The notes beneath the pieces were generated by a model that saw only the letters and a list, made by a program, of their open reading frames with translations, made no database searches and was not told the DNA's origin. From Zerene cesonia (Eukaryota; Arthropoda; Insecta; Lepidoptera; Pieridae), in contig NC_052104.1 of the NCBI RefSeq assembly GCF_012273895.1, positions 4,774,001-4,838,000 on the forward strand: 64,000 bases of DNA, in the 5' to 3' direction. This document shows positions 1-12,578 of the stretch, one piece after another; position 1 is the first letter of the stretch; the number at the start of each line of letters is the position of its first letter. The position numbers were made by a program, and so were the translations under genes.

Positions 1-1543
1 ATGTTTTTCTTAACCATTTATTACCACTGTTACAAGAGCTAGATAAAAAGCTTTTACCTTGCTATGTGAACGTTTATTGCATTCCTATCATAAGCAATTT
101 TATTTTAATTTCATCGCCGTAAAAACAACAATGGGAAACGGCGTGTGAACCTGCATTACATATTATCTGGTAACCCTTTTGTAAGGAAATATCCATACAA
201 ATGCTATTTTAACTAGAGTGCAATGTACGTGCGGTAAACATTATATTAAATATATGTTGCTATATTTGACAAAAAATCATATAAACAGAACATATAAACA
301 GAAAACAAAATACTATATTTAAAATTTAAAGGAATACGAATAATATGATCAACGAACCTAAGAGCGTTTTTTTAAAGAAAATTGCCGTTATCGTAAAAAA
401 TATATATTACTTTAAAAACAAACACGTTTTAAATACAACACTTTTTTGAGAAATGTATATTATGAAATTTAAATCCGAAAACGATTTGCAGTTCGCGCCT
501 TTTTTTTAAATCAGTTAGGTAATTAAAGTGCTATATTTTTTTTTAACTAGCTCAGCATTCATACAACTTTTGAGGATATAACCATCATACTAGACTTACT
601 TGGAATAAAGGAAAGAAATATTAAAATTTTATAGTTTTAATTAAAATAGTATAATTACCAGGGTTGCATGAAACATAAGCGGTACAGGCTGTGTCAGGTA
701 CGCGGCGAATTCCTAGAAATTGTCGTCACATTCTAAGCTTTACTACACCTTATCTTTAGTAAAGTTCATAATTAAATGAGGAAATAAATGGATCAAAGTT
801 AATAAGATGAACTGCAAAATTCTATACAATATTTATTTACTTATCTGAGTGCTTATTTTTCAGTAAAATATAATGATACCACAATAAATCTATTTCGGGA
901 AATATTCATATATAACAAACAAAACCTACTGTTATATTTTGACATTGTTGGTTCCCCCTAATATGGCTCGGTGGAACAAAATTAATAACACTGCACTTTG
1001 CAACCCCCCCGAGCACTTAATGATGGTTGTAATTATGCGGCAGTGAGGCAACCAAAAATGAATATCAATACAATGAAAAGTGAAAATGTCTTGGTCAATG
1101 CAAAAACAATTAGTATTCTCGAGTTTCTGCTTCGAAATTTTGCATAAAGCATATGACACTAACCCGCTAAATCTTGTTGTATAATTTAAATATTGTACAT
1201 AGTACAAGTCACATGGCATGTTTTCATGTGCATATAAAATTAGGGGAATATAATATATGGATTGATGGTGATAATTATATACATTTTTAAACTTATTACT
1301 AATTAATAACCACGAATTTTATAAATTGCACTTAATGCAATGTGTATAGAAACAAAATTATCATATTATACATTTATGAATATTAGAGCAGGACCATTTA
1401 GACACAATATCAATGCTTAATATAGTTAGAGTAAATTTTACTATAAAAAATATAAGCTAATTTCACAATGTAAACACCGTAAAACTGAGAAAGCATGAGG
1501 GACTTACTCAGCCCCGCCTTCTTACTACATATCAGATTTTAGG
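1..1543. other. AT-rich intergenic sequence, no gene seen
   Basis: No splice-supported open reading frame was found here on either strand. The only longer ORF (minus, 932-1219) has no recognisable composition or splice context. This stretch could hold the 3' UTR of the minus-strand small-protein model whose stop codon is at 1544. Confidence 0.5.
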
Positions 1544-4500
1544 TCAAGAGAGCGGAGCGGTGTCGTTGATACTTCCATAGTCTATGCACATAAAAGGCAA
1601 ATTATAATCTGCAAGGTTTTCCAAATTTAAGTGATCCATATTATCTAAGGAGATTGCAATGACATCAACGGCAAATATGCAATTAAAAATTATTCGTTGA
1701 TAGATACATATAAAGACATTGCAACCATTATAGATAAGTATTAATGTACAAAATCTTTAATAATATCTTCTTCTACTCTTTGTTAATGATTTCACCTAAT
1801 GCGCCAATTTCCAGTGTAAGTGGAATAATGTTCTCATTTCTGCCTCTACTGAGATCATATTTAAACAATATACAGTATTGTCATCTAAATTCTGAACGTA
1901 TTGTTAACTAAAGATTCTTTCCCAATTGCCATTATTTTATAAAATAAGAATGTGTTTCATCTTATATTTCTGTTTTGATCTTGCAACATTCTGATATATC
2001 TAGTGCATCAGGTCATCAGGTTGGCAATCACAAAGATTAACACGATGCACTATATTCACAAATAGATTTTGAAGTACCAAAAATGTTATGTCCTCTTATC
2101 TTTACGTACCTGCATAACTTTGCATTAAATTTTATCGGATATTTATCAATATTGTAATTCCCTAAGTATTATGCATTTGCCATATCATATCATAGCAATT
2201 TTAAAGAAAATTGTATCAGAAATAGGAGTATGTGATAATGTTATCATGCAAGTTTTCAGAGTCTAAAAGAGATATTGACTTTTCAATTATTTTTCGGCAA
2301 CTAAAGTAGACAAGATATTCTTAGACCAAACACCTACAGGCGATCTATTTAAAGTGACTTTTGCACGGTCAACACTGCTCAGGCTATAACTGATTTAAAT
2401 CTTATTGAAATGGATGTCCTCTGTATAAAAATGGACTATTGTAGAATGCTCGCAAATTAGTTCAATATATACTTTTTACTTATATTCATATGGTTCGACT
2501 GTTATGATATCCAAAACGATAGATGCATTGAGCCAAGCCAATACGGATCTGCTTTAGATAAATAATTAATTTTATTGCAATAGGCACACTGTTAAGACAA
2601 ACAATCTGGGTCAAAGTAGAAAAAGATATCAATATAATTTTATATTTTGGACAATAACGTACTTACCAATAAAAAAATATTTTGCCATCTTAAACTTGGG
2701 TAAATTAGCCACTACAAGTCTGATTTATGTAGTTCAATATACCTTACTTAGTACCTTAATATACCTTAACTTAAATAATAACAAACAGACTTTTATATAT
2801 ATTGGTGAAAAATTGGTGGTTATGACAATAAAGTGAAGCTTATGACAAGAATCACTCTCATAAAGGCGTAAAAAACAGGATGCATTAATCAGTTAACACG
2901 TAATAAGAGCTAGAGCGTGTTGATGAAAGTGTTCCTTAATTTAAAAGATGAAATCCTTAGAATGTTTGTCGTGATTAGTACTAATTTATAAAAAGCGTTA
3001 ATTTTAATTTAAAAGAACAAATCCCGTGTGGGATCTCGGACTCCAGCCTCCTGAGTGAAGCCAGCCAGAGGTAACGTATATTGTGGTAGTCGAGCACGCT
3101 TCGGCACGAATTGGGCCAGCTCGCACCGGGGAAGTACCACACCCCCACAGAAAACCGGCGTGAAATAGTGGCATGCCATTGTGTTTCGTACGGTGAGTGG
3201 GGGAGCCGGAGGCCCGTTTCCTTTTCCTCACCCATCCCAGTCCATTCCTTCTTTCCAGTCTTTAATCCTTTCCTTTTCCCTTACTCCATAAAAGCGGGCA
3301 GCACATTCGTAGAGGCACTACCTCTGCGAATGTTCATGGGCGGTGGTGATCGCTTACCATCAGGTGAACCACAAGCTCAGTTGCCCGCTATGACATAAAA
3401 AAAAAAAAAAAAAAACCAAACCAATTGACCGTACGGGGATAAAAGACGAATTCAAAAGGAATAATAATTTTGCGGTAAAAAATTAAGTAATAATATGTCA
3501 TTATTAAAATTCTTTGTATACTAGGTAGACAGGTAATGGTAATTTGGTTCCTCTTATTGTTTATAATAATATGCGACAAACTGGATTCAATCCAATTTAG
3601 CAATCTAGTTTTTTCTTTATGTTGTCATACGGGTTGTTCCCCTAAATTAATACTTTTGTGGGGATAAAACCGGACCCCACCATACCATGACACCATACGT
3701 ATGAAGTCTAGAAATTTCGTTCAAAATATTGACTTATTGCACTTAATTCATTGATTTGTATTTCACATCTACTAAACCAGCGAACACCGAACTTATTAAT
3801 ATAAGAACGTAATAATTTCGGTATCTAATGTTGATTATTCTTTTGTTCAGCTCTATGGTTCTTTTTTTTTCAAATTCTCAATTTTACATTTTAATATTTT
3901 TTTATTACTTAAAATGCTCGTCTTACATAGAGTATTTATAGTTTTCAATATTTGGATTTCGTTATTAATCGGCCTTATTAATTAATTTTTTATATATGAT
4001 ATTTATCAACTAGTTGGCATTGTAAAATTGTTGTTTTTTTACATTCTTAGGAACTTTAAGAGAAAATTGTCTATTGCGATTTCGTATCTGTATCGCTGAT
4101 ACCTAAGACAAACCATATGGTTTTTGTAACAAAAACAAAGCATGAACAAAAAATTGAAATGTGGAATGGAAATCTGTATGGAGGAGGGACACCCACCATC
4201 GCGCGAATATGAAAAAGTCTACGGGAACGATGACGTGTAGAAACTGGATAAACTCAGTAAAAAAATTAAAAAAAAAAACGCTCAAATGCTTCTTACTCTC
4301 AAAAAATATTTTACAATAACTAGATAAAAAGCCGATGCAGGCGCACTAGAAAAAATATCAAACGGGTTAACAGTATTTCATGATTGAATTTCTATCTAAC
4401 TTGTGATCCTATATCACGGTATTTCTTTCAAAAACAAAATCTAGAACATACGTGTACTAATCAAAGTTTAATTACTTGCTTTATAAAAACATGGCTAAGG

Positions 4501-4807
4501 TGACATTATCATAATGGGCTGTCTAGTCATAGGCTAGGTAATAAATCGTGTTTCTTGTACATATCATAAACCGGTACATGTTTTATATTTATATTTTTTG
4601 TTTTCTTTAGCAATGGAAATCAGTCTTACATATTTTAATGCATATTTTGGCTTACGATAAAGACTTATCGCTATAATTCGTTATTCGATAATGTTAATCT
4701 TATATTTATGTTTATATCCAGTATTTATATAGTATCTAGAATTTACCTGCGTTATGTTTGTCCTCCGGCTTTTTGTTGATAGCCGGCGTTTCGTTCACTT
4801 GAGCCAT
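1544..4807 (-). CDS. Candidate two-exon gene for a 53-residue protein
   Basis: I do not recognise this protein. Exon 1 (4747-4807) has ATG at 4805-4807, encodes a hydrophilic 20-residue N-terminus (starts MAQVNETPAINKK) and ends in a good donor (G|gtaaat), phase 1. It is preceded by an acceptor at 4836-4837, so a 5' UTR exon lies further up, probably ending at the GTAAGTAT donor near 5270. A matching last exon is 1544-1644: acceptor ctccttag, phase 1, then 32 codons (NMDHLNLENLADYN...) and TGA at 1544-1546. The join gives an acidic, soluble-looking 53-residue product with no signal peptide or membrane segment. Other exons could lie between: 2667-2711 also has a strong donor and is phase 1 to 1, so it could be an optional exon. 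The first exon is more secure than the last; the 3.1 kb intron is an inference. Confidence 0.42.
1776..1847 (-). repeat. Possible decayed retroelement fragment
   Basis: The minus strand reads RGRNENIIPLTLEIGALGE before a stop. The IIPLxxxxGALG pattern resembles the conserved C-terminal stretch of many non-LTR retrotransposon polyproteins (typically VVPVVVGALG). It is short and flanked by stops in every frame, so it is at most a remnant. It could instead be chance. Confidence 0.3.
3022..3415 (+). repeat. Lepidopteran SINE-type repeat with poly(A) tail, copy 1
   Basis: About 390 bp, relatively GC-rich, ending in a run of about 19 A. Landmarks are 'cttcggcacgaattgggcc', 'ccggcgtgaaatagtggc', 'ggtgagtgggggagccgg' and 'cgcttaccatcaggtgaacc'. 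Diverged copies occur at 7550-7838 (same strand) and 50560-50790 (opposite strand). From memory this layout resembles the Metulj-like SINEs described in Heliconius; the family name is not verified. Small ORFs on both strands inside it are not genes. Confidence 0.75.
4060..4300. other. Unassigned stretch left of the small-protein exon
   Basis: Short ORFs exist on both strands (for example minus 4103-4285), but none has splice sites or composition that support a gene. It would lie inside the intron of the small-protein model. Confidence 0.4.
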
Positions 4808-6029
4808 GACGGTGGTATAATTTTCAACTAAACACCTGGAAAAAATACAATATAATTAACATATAAAATGTTTAATATTAAATGATACTGTCTACTTATG
4901 GCAAAAAAAACCACATTTTTTTATCATTGCGTATTTTTACACGAAACTAACCTTGGATTAATTAACGAGCATTTGTTGATAAAACAGGTACGTACCTACT
5001 TACATTTTGATAAATGTGAACTATTTAAATTATCATGTAAACCGGTGAAAATTGTTGAAAAATAACATAACAAAGCAAATTGAATATGCAAGTATTTCAA
5101 CATTGTAAACAAATGAGAGGAAGACGCCAATAAATATGCGTGACAAATAATAATATGAGCGTAGTAAATATATTTTAGAGATACATAAATGTTTACTTAT
5201 GTGAACGAACATAATTTTGTGAGCAAATCGTTCAAAAAATTCGGTGCGTATAATATTTATAATACTTACTTTTAGAATTACAAGTAGATGACAAAATACA
5301 CGCACTTTATCACCAATCAGTAAGCACTCACTTCGTAAACACAATAATTTTAGACCTACCAGTCGAACACCAGCGATCGAGATTTGAATACTGCGCGGTG
5401 ATTCTACTAAACAGAGCCGGTATAAAGGAGTGTTGCCAGTTGTAAGATACAAAAACTACCAATTTTAAAACATTCATTCGCAACTCAATACTTTGGTATA
5501 AATCAGTTATTTTTTGTTATTGATAGGTAAATAACTCCTTGATAAGTTAAATATGGTGTTATTTTAAGACATCTATTAAGTCACATTATTCTACTAGAAC
5601 TACAACCATGTCGATCCATAATTATAGCATAAATTAAAAGTACGATTTGATACTAAAATTCTCGCATTAAAAAGAGGTACTAGGTAGTTACGTATAATAT
5701 TCATGATGTGTCCATTTTTCCTAGTTCATAATAGATATGTAAATAGGATTCCTACTAATATCATTTTCTTTCTTTTTATTCATGAAATATGTTTTTATTC
5801 GTAAATATTTACCTGTCTTATTAAGGGATAAACATATTTACGAATTATTATTATATTTATTTCTCATAAGTTTTTAATTGTGCATGGCTTGGGACTTTCT
5901 TTTTTATCTAGCAATATTTTCTCACAGCTTCAGACGCCTAGCTACGGACTATGACGATCTTAGCCGACTCGTGGCGAAGTGGTTATTGATGCCGCCAAAA
6001 CATTTTCCCCGCCATTTTCTTCAACCTAT

Positions 6030-7029
6030 NNNNNNNNNNNNNNNNNNNNNNNNNNNNNNNNNNNNNNNNNNNNNNNNNNNNNNNNNNNNNNNNNNNNNNN
6101 NNNNNNNNNNNNNNNNNNNNNNNNNNNNNNNNNNNNNNNNNNNNNNNNNNNNNNNNNNNNNNNNNNNNNNNNNNNNNNNNNNNNNNNNNNNNNNNNNNNN
6201 NNNNNNNNNNNNNNNNNNNNNNNNNNNNNNNNNNNNNNNNNNNNNNNNNNNNNNNNNNNNNNNNNNNNNNNNNNNNNNNNNNNNNNNNNNNNNNNNNNNN
6301 NNNNNNNNNNNNNNNNNNNNNNNNNNNNNNNNNNNNNNNNNNNNNNNNNNNNNNNNNNNNNNNNNNNNNNNNNNNNNNNNNNNNNNNNNNNNNNNNNNNN
6401 NNNNNNNNNNNNNNNNNNNNNNNNNNNNNNNNNNNNNNNNNNNNNNNNNNNNNNNNNNNNNNNNNNNNNNNNNNNNNNNNNNNNNNNNNNNNNNNNNNNN
6501 NNNNNNNNNNNNNNNNNNNNNNNNNNNNNNNNNNNNNNNNNNNNNNNNNNNNNNNNNNNNNNNNNNNNNNNNNNNNNNNNNNNNNNNNNNNNNNNNNNNN
6601 NNNNNNNNNNNNNNNNNNNNNNNNNNNNNNNNNNNNNNNNNNNNNNNNNNNNNNNNNNNNNNNNNNNNNNNNNNNNNNNNNNNNNNNNNNNNNNNNNNNN
6701 NNNNNNNNNNNNNNNNNNNNNNNNNNNNNNNNNNNNNNNNNNNNNNNNNNNNNNNNNNNNNNNNNNNNNNNNNNNNNNNNNNNNNNNNNNNNNNNNNNNN
6801 NNNNNNNNNNNNNNNNNNNNNNNNNNNNNNNNNNNNNNNNNNNNNNNNNNNNNNNNNNNNNNNNNNNNNNNNNNNNNNNNNNNNNNNNNNNNNNNNNNNN
6901 NNNNNNNNNNNNNNNNNNNNNNNNNNNNNNNNNNNNNNNNNNNNNNNNNNNNNNNNNNNNNNNNNNNNNNNNNNNNNNNNNNNNNNNNNNNNNNNNNNNN
7001 NNNNNNNNNNNNNNNNNNNNNNNNNNNNN
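6030..7029. other. Assembly gap, 1000 N
   Basis: Exactly 1000 undetermined bases, so a placeholder length. The flanking ends share no significant overlap. Long ORFs spanning it are artefacts. Confidence 0.99.
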
Positions 7030-7224
7030 CTATTTTTACATAACTTCAATTATCTCAAAACTCGCTTTCTTTGAGTTACCGCTTTTGCGCTTAGTTGGGC
7101 AGTATAGTTATATAGGGTCAACAATTCAGTGTAACTAAATTATCTAATTCTAACTATCATAAATTTTCTAGGTATTATTAATTTATCCAGTATCCATATA
7201 GGTTTTAACATTATTTTTTAGTAA

Positions 7225-7450
7225 AAACTAAAGCGGCGTCAAATTGTCAGAACTAGATTAAATTTTAATGAGACCACACGGGATGCATCAGCTTTTTGCA
7301 ATAAAAAAAAGATTCATCGAAATTGGTTCACCCAGTCGAAAGCTCTACGTAACAAATCCAAAAAAAACCAGTCGAATTGAAGACCAGAAGAGTATCTCCT
7401 AATTTTGTAAAGTCGGTTAAAATTGGTTATTTTTCAGACAGATAAAATTT
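7225..7450 (+). repeat. Interspersed repeat with the 'aattgtcagaactaga' landmark, copy 1
   Basis: It shares 'caaattgtcagaactaga', a 'ttggttcacccagt' segment and a loose pattern with reverse-strand copies at 24465-24660 and 28590-28760, and with a partial copy at 62205-62345. It is probably the 3' part of a decayed retroelement. The family is not named. Confidence 0.6.
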
Positions 7451-7549
7451 CAGATATACAAAATATTAAATAGGCAGCAGTCTAACTTGTAATGGTTCAC
7501 TATTTGTGGGTTCAATGTCAATTACTAAATAGAGAACATTGTTTTTGAA

Positions 7550-7838
7550 TGTGGGAGTCCAGTACGCTTCGGTACGAATTGGGCCAACTAACGCACGCAC
7601 CGGGGAAGCTATCACGCTTCCACAGAAGATCGGCGTGAAATAGTTGTCGTAGCATGCCTTTCGATCGGTGAGTGGAGGAGCCGGAAGCCCATATTATTAT
7701 CCTTTACAACCCTTTCCTTGATTCCCTTCATAAATTCTTCCTTGAAATCTCACACCTTTTAAATATGGCAATGCATTTAGTATTTATGTATCTGCAAATG
7801 ATCATGGGCGGTGGTAACGTATGACATAAAAATAATAC
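7550..7838 (+). repeat. SINE-type repeat, diverged copy 2
   Basis: It follows the copy at 3022-3415 through 'cttcggtacgaattgggcc', 'cggcgtgaaatagtt', 'ggtgagtggaggagccgg' and 'catgggcggtggta'. The middle is AT-shifted and the poly(A) has decayed, so this copy is older. Confidence 0.65.
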
Positions 7839-8039
7839 AATTGAAATGGAATTGTGTGATCTAGGAGCTGAATGGTCAATTTAGTGTGTATTATAATTTA
7901 TGAATAATACCATCTTTAATATCAATAGATATATAATATGTAGAGCGTTGATTTTCAGAATTTGAAATTAAAAAGATCAACATATTAGATATATTTACCC
8001 AATTACTCTATTCGAGTAAAAATATTGCGAGTTTTTTTG

Positions 8040-8140
8040 TACAGCGACGGACGGGAGTTCGAATCCCGCCTAATAATCGCTTTTTTATATTCTTTAAAAA
8101 TGTCATCATTTATAAGCGTTTTAATGCTATAAAACTAGAA
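8040..8140 (+). repeat. Short repeat containing a tRNA B-box, copy 1
   Basis: 'gggagttcgaatcccgcc' matches the pol III B-box and T-arm of a tRNA. It is followed by 'ttttaatgctataaaacta', also seen at 29590-29730 and 40195-40240. There is no acceptor stem or anticodon arm, so this is not a tRNA gene. Confidence 0.6.
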
Positions 8141-8762
8141 TTTTTAAATATAGTTCGTCGAATCTCATACTTATGTCTCCAAAAGTAATTGCTTTCTTAT
8201 CTTTATTTCTTTATTGTCTTAAGATAGTTGTATAGAATCAGTAATTTAAATTATCACTTAGATATGAATATGTGAATAGAAAAATACAAGATAACTTTGG
8301 GTAATCTTTTTTTAATATGGCTCATGCAAATGTGTAATAGAGAAATCGATTTTAATTTAGTTAAATGTATTTCCACTGTCACTGTTTTATAATTTTCTTA
8401 CTTCTAATTAACTTTCATTAACTATGGTAAGCATTTTGGTAACCAAGTAAATATTCAAAGAATAACAAAGAACTACGCACATACAGACAAGATGGAACGT
8501 TTTAATATTTTATTATAAAATAGTTGTGGTTTGTTTTTTTTTATTTTGTAATTATAAACTTAATAAATAATAATAAATTTAAAATGACACGTACAAAGCG
8601 CGTTTACAGTGCTCGACATTTAATATTAAATATGTACATTCATTGAGAGTTTGTTGTACAAGATGTTTAATCGTATAAAAAGGTACAGTCCGTATTGTGT
8701 GATGGTTGATACGGCGTTCTGGTGTTACGGGGGCTGGCGCGGATGGGTCGGAGCACGAGGTC

Positions 8763-11700
8763 TTAGCCTTGCGCTGGCGCCTCTGCCGGTGCCGCCGCGC
8801 CTTCCGTCTTTTTGGGTGACCAGCCTTCAACCATTTTTTTGAGGAAAGCTGCAAAAAGAAATAAATATGAGCTGTTGTTCCAATATATGTTTTCAGTTCA
8901 GTGTGACCATGGCAATGACTCCAATTACAGGCTAAAATGAAGATATTTTATAATTTTTGAACTTGTCGCTTGCAATCTTTCTTATCTTGCCTAATTTGTA
9001 TAAATGACACTGAAAAATTGTAAACACAGTTAGATTACAATCTCTATCTATCTCTATCTCTCAAAAGATAACTAACTCTTCTCTATCTTACAATCTCGCG
9101 AGTTAGATTATGATAACAAACATGGTCTCAAACGGTTCTAAAAAGATCAAATATTATTAATTAAAAATTTTAACTGCAAGAACTAGAAAAGGGAAAAAGA
9201 GTCCAAAATTGTCCATGATCACGCTGAAATATCCAAGCCCAGTTGCAAAATGAATCAACGCAATTTCAAAAGTGTTTCACATAACAACGTCTAGTACAAT
9301 GAATGCTTTTCACAGCGTCACTCCGCGAATACAAACAGCTAAAAGCTGACTCATTCTATGCAACTGCGCTGAATTTCAAATACGACACCGACACATTGAA
9401 AGCCACATTTAAGACAAAAAATATTGCCTAAGGTTTTAAGATTAAGCATATTATTGCAATAGAAAGCTTGTTCACGTAATATGAAGCGTAATTTTGCTAG
9501 AAGCATCATGTTGGTTTGCATTGGCGCCATCTTCGATTGACTTACGATCTTATAACTAAAGATTTGACGACAGGTACATCCTCTACGCCATCACCTTCTT
9601 CAGGAATGCTGTAAATGGACAACACATCATAAAGGGCACACACACATCCAGTAACTACAAAACGCATCCGTCTCAGTGATGCTCACAAAAGTTACATCTT
9701 TGTTTATATTATATACATAGAATAGGTTTATAAAACAACACTACGAGTACAAGTCAATCACTAGCCAATACCAATGTAAGTACTAAATTGAATATTACCT
9801 TGTAAATTCAACTAATTTTTCTATGTGTTCTGTTAGTATAACTTGAATTTTATATCAGTGTTAATGGAATTCTAAATATTTTGTAAGACGACATTTAAGC
9901 GTGTATTTAACAATAGTTTTACTAATTTAAGACAATGTTTATTTGAATCTACTACGAAGTTTATGTTTGCAGTGGAAGCAAAAATGAGCTGATTACATTT
10001 CTACAAAAGTGAAGTGACAACATTTATAAGCATTTAACAATGCCGTGTACCTAAGTGTATGTATTGAGTGTATGAAATTTTATGAAATCGTCTTTAAAAA
10101 CGACATCACTAAGGATCACACAAAGTTTCGAAATCTCAGTTCTGTGAGACTCGTACAAAATTGAACATATATAAACACACAGATAAACGTTGTTCATAGT
10201 CCACATGAACATATTTCAAAATTATAGAGTAAATAATAGATTGTGCTAAGGTAGATTTATCGTTTTTTTTATATCTATCTACAAAAAGGGAAACTAAAAT
10301 ACAAAGTCTTCAGCTCTCAAACCCACTGTACTTACATGCATATGGGATCATGCCGTCGTCGTCTTCAGGGTCCATGCAGTCCTTTGTGATTTCCGCTACT
10401 TCTTCATCATTGAGTTTTTCACCTGAAGTTTTTGCATTATTATTAATGGGCTGAAGTTTTATGCAAAAAGAAAATGATTAGGGACGACGTTATGTTTTTT
10501 ATTAAGTTAGTTTTTATTTCAGCAAACATTGCTGAAGACATCACTATAGAAAAGAGAGAAATTTCTGAATTTTGCGAATTTTGGAGATGTCAAGTATAAC
10601 ATAATATATACATATTTTTTTTCATAAATAAAGCACAAACCTAAAGCAAGGAGTGTGTGCGTCAGCTCAGCAGCAAGCATCAGACCGTTCTCATTCTTGT
10701 CGTACAGTTTCAGACATTCTAAGAAGTCTTCATAGACGCCCTGGTCTTTGTCTTTCTTGCACTGGGCGTAGATGGGAAGGAACTCTTCAACCTGAAATAA
10801 ATATTTTTTGCGTTAGTTTACATTTAGGTTACACTACTTGTTTAGGTGACTTAGGTTCAACGACTTTATTGGACTACTTTTAAATATCATTTAGAAAAAT
10901 AAGCATTGTTCGAATGTTTCTATTTAGAAACGTAAAAAGAAATTACTTGTTATACCAGTCTTTTATTTGAAACTTTGACTCTACTTTTTTTAAACCTACA
11001 TCTACAAAGTTCTTTATATTTTTGACAAATTACTTAAAATATTTTTCCTGAAATAAAACAATGAAGTACCGAAAGTTGCTTCTCGCCCTTCTTCTTAGTG
11101 CCACCGAGTTTCTCGATGGTAGCCAGTGTGGGGTTGGAGTTGAGCGCCCTCAGGACGTCACCCAGATTGTAAGCGTCGATTTTACCATTTCCGGTAAAAT
11201 CGTAGATGGAGAAGGCGAAGGATGCCCCTGTAATTCAATAAATATTAAAATATCCTCACTTGTTAATATAGAAACTGAAACCAATTAAAGTAAATTGAAG
11301 GCATAGTTGAACCATGTGGGATGGGGAGTGTGTAAATAAAGTTAATACAACTCCAAAGTGAAGTATTATAAAGAGAATAATAAAACTCAAATAAATCGAA
11401 GTCATTAGAAAAGCCTAGTTAATTCAGGTATAGCGACCTATATAGAGGCGTGGGCGACCTGAAATTCTTTTCTTCCAGTCGTCGATTTATTCATATGAGT
11501 CATCGTCTATTAATAAATTCGATTGTATGTCCCACATTCGATTACATGAAAGTTTATGTTTAAACGCTTTCAACTTTTTCGGCATGAATGAAAATGTCAA
11601 AAATAAAATTAAATTGTAAAAAAAAAAATCGTTTGAATCTATTGAAGTTGACGGTTTTCAAATTACTGGACTGGTTTGTCCTTTTATCTGATGACCTTGA

Positions 11701-12578
11701 TATTGATATTAATTAATAGAATCAACATTTATATGATTGTATATTTCAATGCCGGAAATGGTAAGGAATGTGCAGTCATTCATTAGATTTGGTGCCAAAA
11801 CGCGGCGCTTTGGGCAGTGAAATTCGAGTGGAGTTTCTCTGTTTGGGCGGGCGGTATAGTTGGATCACGTGACGCAAGAAGATAATTTTGGAACGCAGCG
11901 CGCGCGCATTGTAATCGCGTCACTGTAGCCGGCATTACATAGCAACGCGAACCTTTTATGAGAAACTGACATAAGCCGTGCTATACTTAGCCGATACGAT
12001 GCCGTGATAATATACTCGTACGTTTATATAATTCGTTTATTATGACATCAAAACACTGCTGCTGTTATTGTAAATACTGTATAATTATATGCTATTGGGT
12101 ACTTGTTAGTTATAAATTAAAGTTAAAAAAAAACTGTTTAAATTAAAATGGTTTTGAAATCACGTAGTTAAATGCTATATTTATATATTAGTTTCGATAT
12201 TAGATTTGAAATGTAATACTCACTTTCGATGTCGTTTTTGCTGAGGTCGCTCTGAAAATAACCAAATAATTTTTTGTTATTTTACATCTTAAGATGAATG
12301 AATTAGTATGTAGGTAGTATGTGTGTAGATGAAATTGTCGTGTATTGCATCACTGCACTTTGTGTAGGTTCTGTGAAGAGTATCTCGAAGATACCATTTA
12401 GGGTTGTATCACTATTTGATTGGCACATCACTGTTAAATTCGATAATAAGACGCACACGGATTTCCGGTCAGCGGAATTGTATTAAATTATCACGTATTT
12501 GTGCACTTTGTGTTTTATGAACAGTCCAATTTTACACTGAACTCCTTGTCACTAGTTCACTGCTGGATGACTCACCAT
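8763..12578 (-). CDS. Mlc1: Myosin alkali (essential) light chain
   Basis: This essential light chain stabilises the lever arm of muscle myosin II. Coding exons, in transcript order: 12576-12578 (ATG alone), 12224-12251, 11070-11227, 10641-10791, 10336-10422, then either 8763-8848 or 9583-9608. All junctions are GT-AG and in phase. With the 8763-8848 end the protein has 170 residues; with the 9583-9608 end, 150. Visible family signatures are GNGKIDAYNLGDVLRALN in the first EF-hand unit, EKLGGTKKK, VEEFLPIYAQ, YEDFLECLKLYDK, the pseudo EF-hand NENGLMLAAEL, and DCMDPEDDDGMIPYA. These match insect Mlc1 (about 155 residues in Drosophila) closely. The EF-hand loops lack a full acidic set, as usual for this family. 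The 86-nt end adds an Ala/Pro-rich tail after SFLKKMVEGW. Confidence 0.95.
9583..9608 (-). CDS. Mlc1: Mlc1 alternative last coding exon
   Basis: A 26-nt coding exon with acceptor ctttacag-type sequence (catttacag) lies between the common exon 10336-10422 and the distal exon 8763-8848. Joined in phase it encodes SFLKKVMA and a stop, against SFLKKMVEGW... for the distal exon. In Drosophila Mlc1 also makes two C-termini by including or skipping its penultimate exon in different muscles, so the layout is probably conserved. The tissue pattern here is not visible. Confidence 0.85.
11800..11955. promoter_or_regulatory. GC-rich island inside an Mlc1 intron
   Basis: A GC-rich patch stands out from the AT-rich intron 11228-12223. 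It holds a palindromic E-box CACGTG (11866-11871) running into TGACGCA, an alternating GC run (11898-11907) and several CpG. It could be an enhancer or an internal promoter of Mlc1. Function is inferred from composition only. Confidence 0.4.

Larger units (their letters stand above)
4836..8762. other. Intergenic sequence between the small-protein gene and Mlc1
   Basis: It contains a 1000-N gap and three repeats, listed separately. A GTAAGTAT donor on the minus strand near 5270 may end a non-coding first exon of the gene at 4747-4807. No other coding exon was found. Sequence next to the gap (5870-6029) gives ORFs only because N is read through. Confidence 0.45.

Noticed and set aside
3111..3398. 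Proline-rich ORF in both directions of a GC-rich patch
   Set aside because: Lies wholly within a SINE-type repeat with a poly(A) tail.
5878..7074. Long ORFs of 340-400 codons across the first gap, and similar ones at 17017-18181 and 25791-26822
   Set aside because: They exist only because N is read as coding; flanking residues show no gene.
8040..8070. tRNA gene suggested by 'gttcgaatcccgcc'
   Set aside because: Only the T-arm/B-box is present, with no acceptor or anticodon stems; it recurs as part of a repeat.
8651..8842. Plus-strand ORF opposite the last Mlc1 exon, and plus-strand ORFs at 10653-10883 and 11061-11288
   Set aside because: Antisense shadows of spliced Mlc1 exons, whose minus-strand reading matches a known protein.
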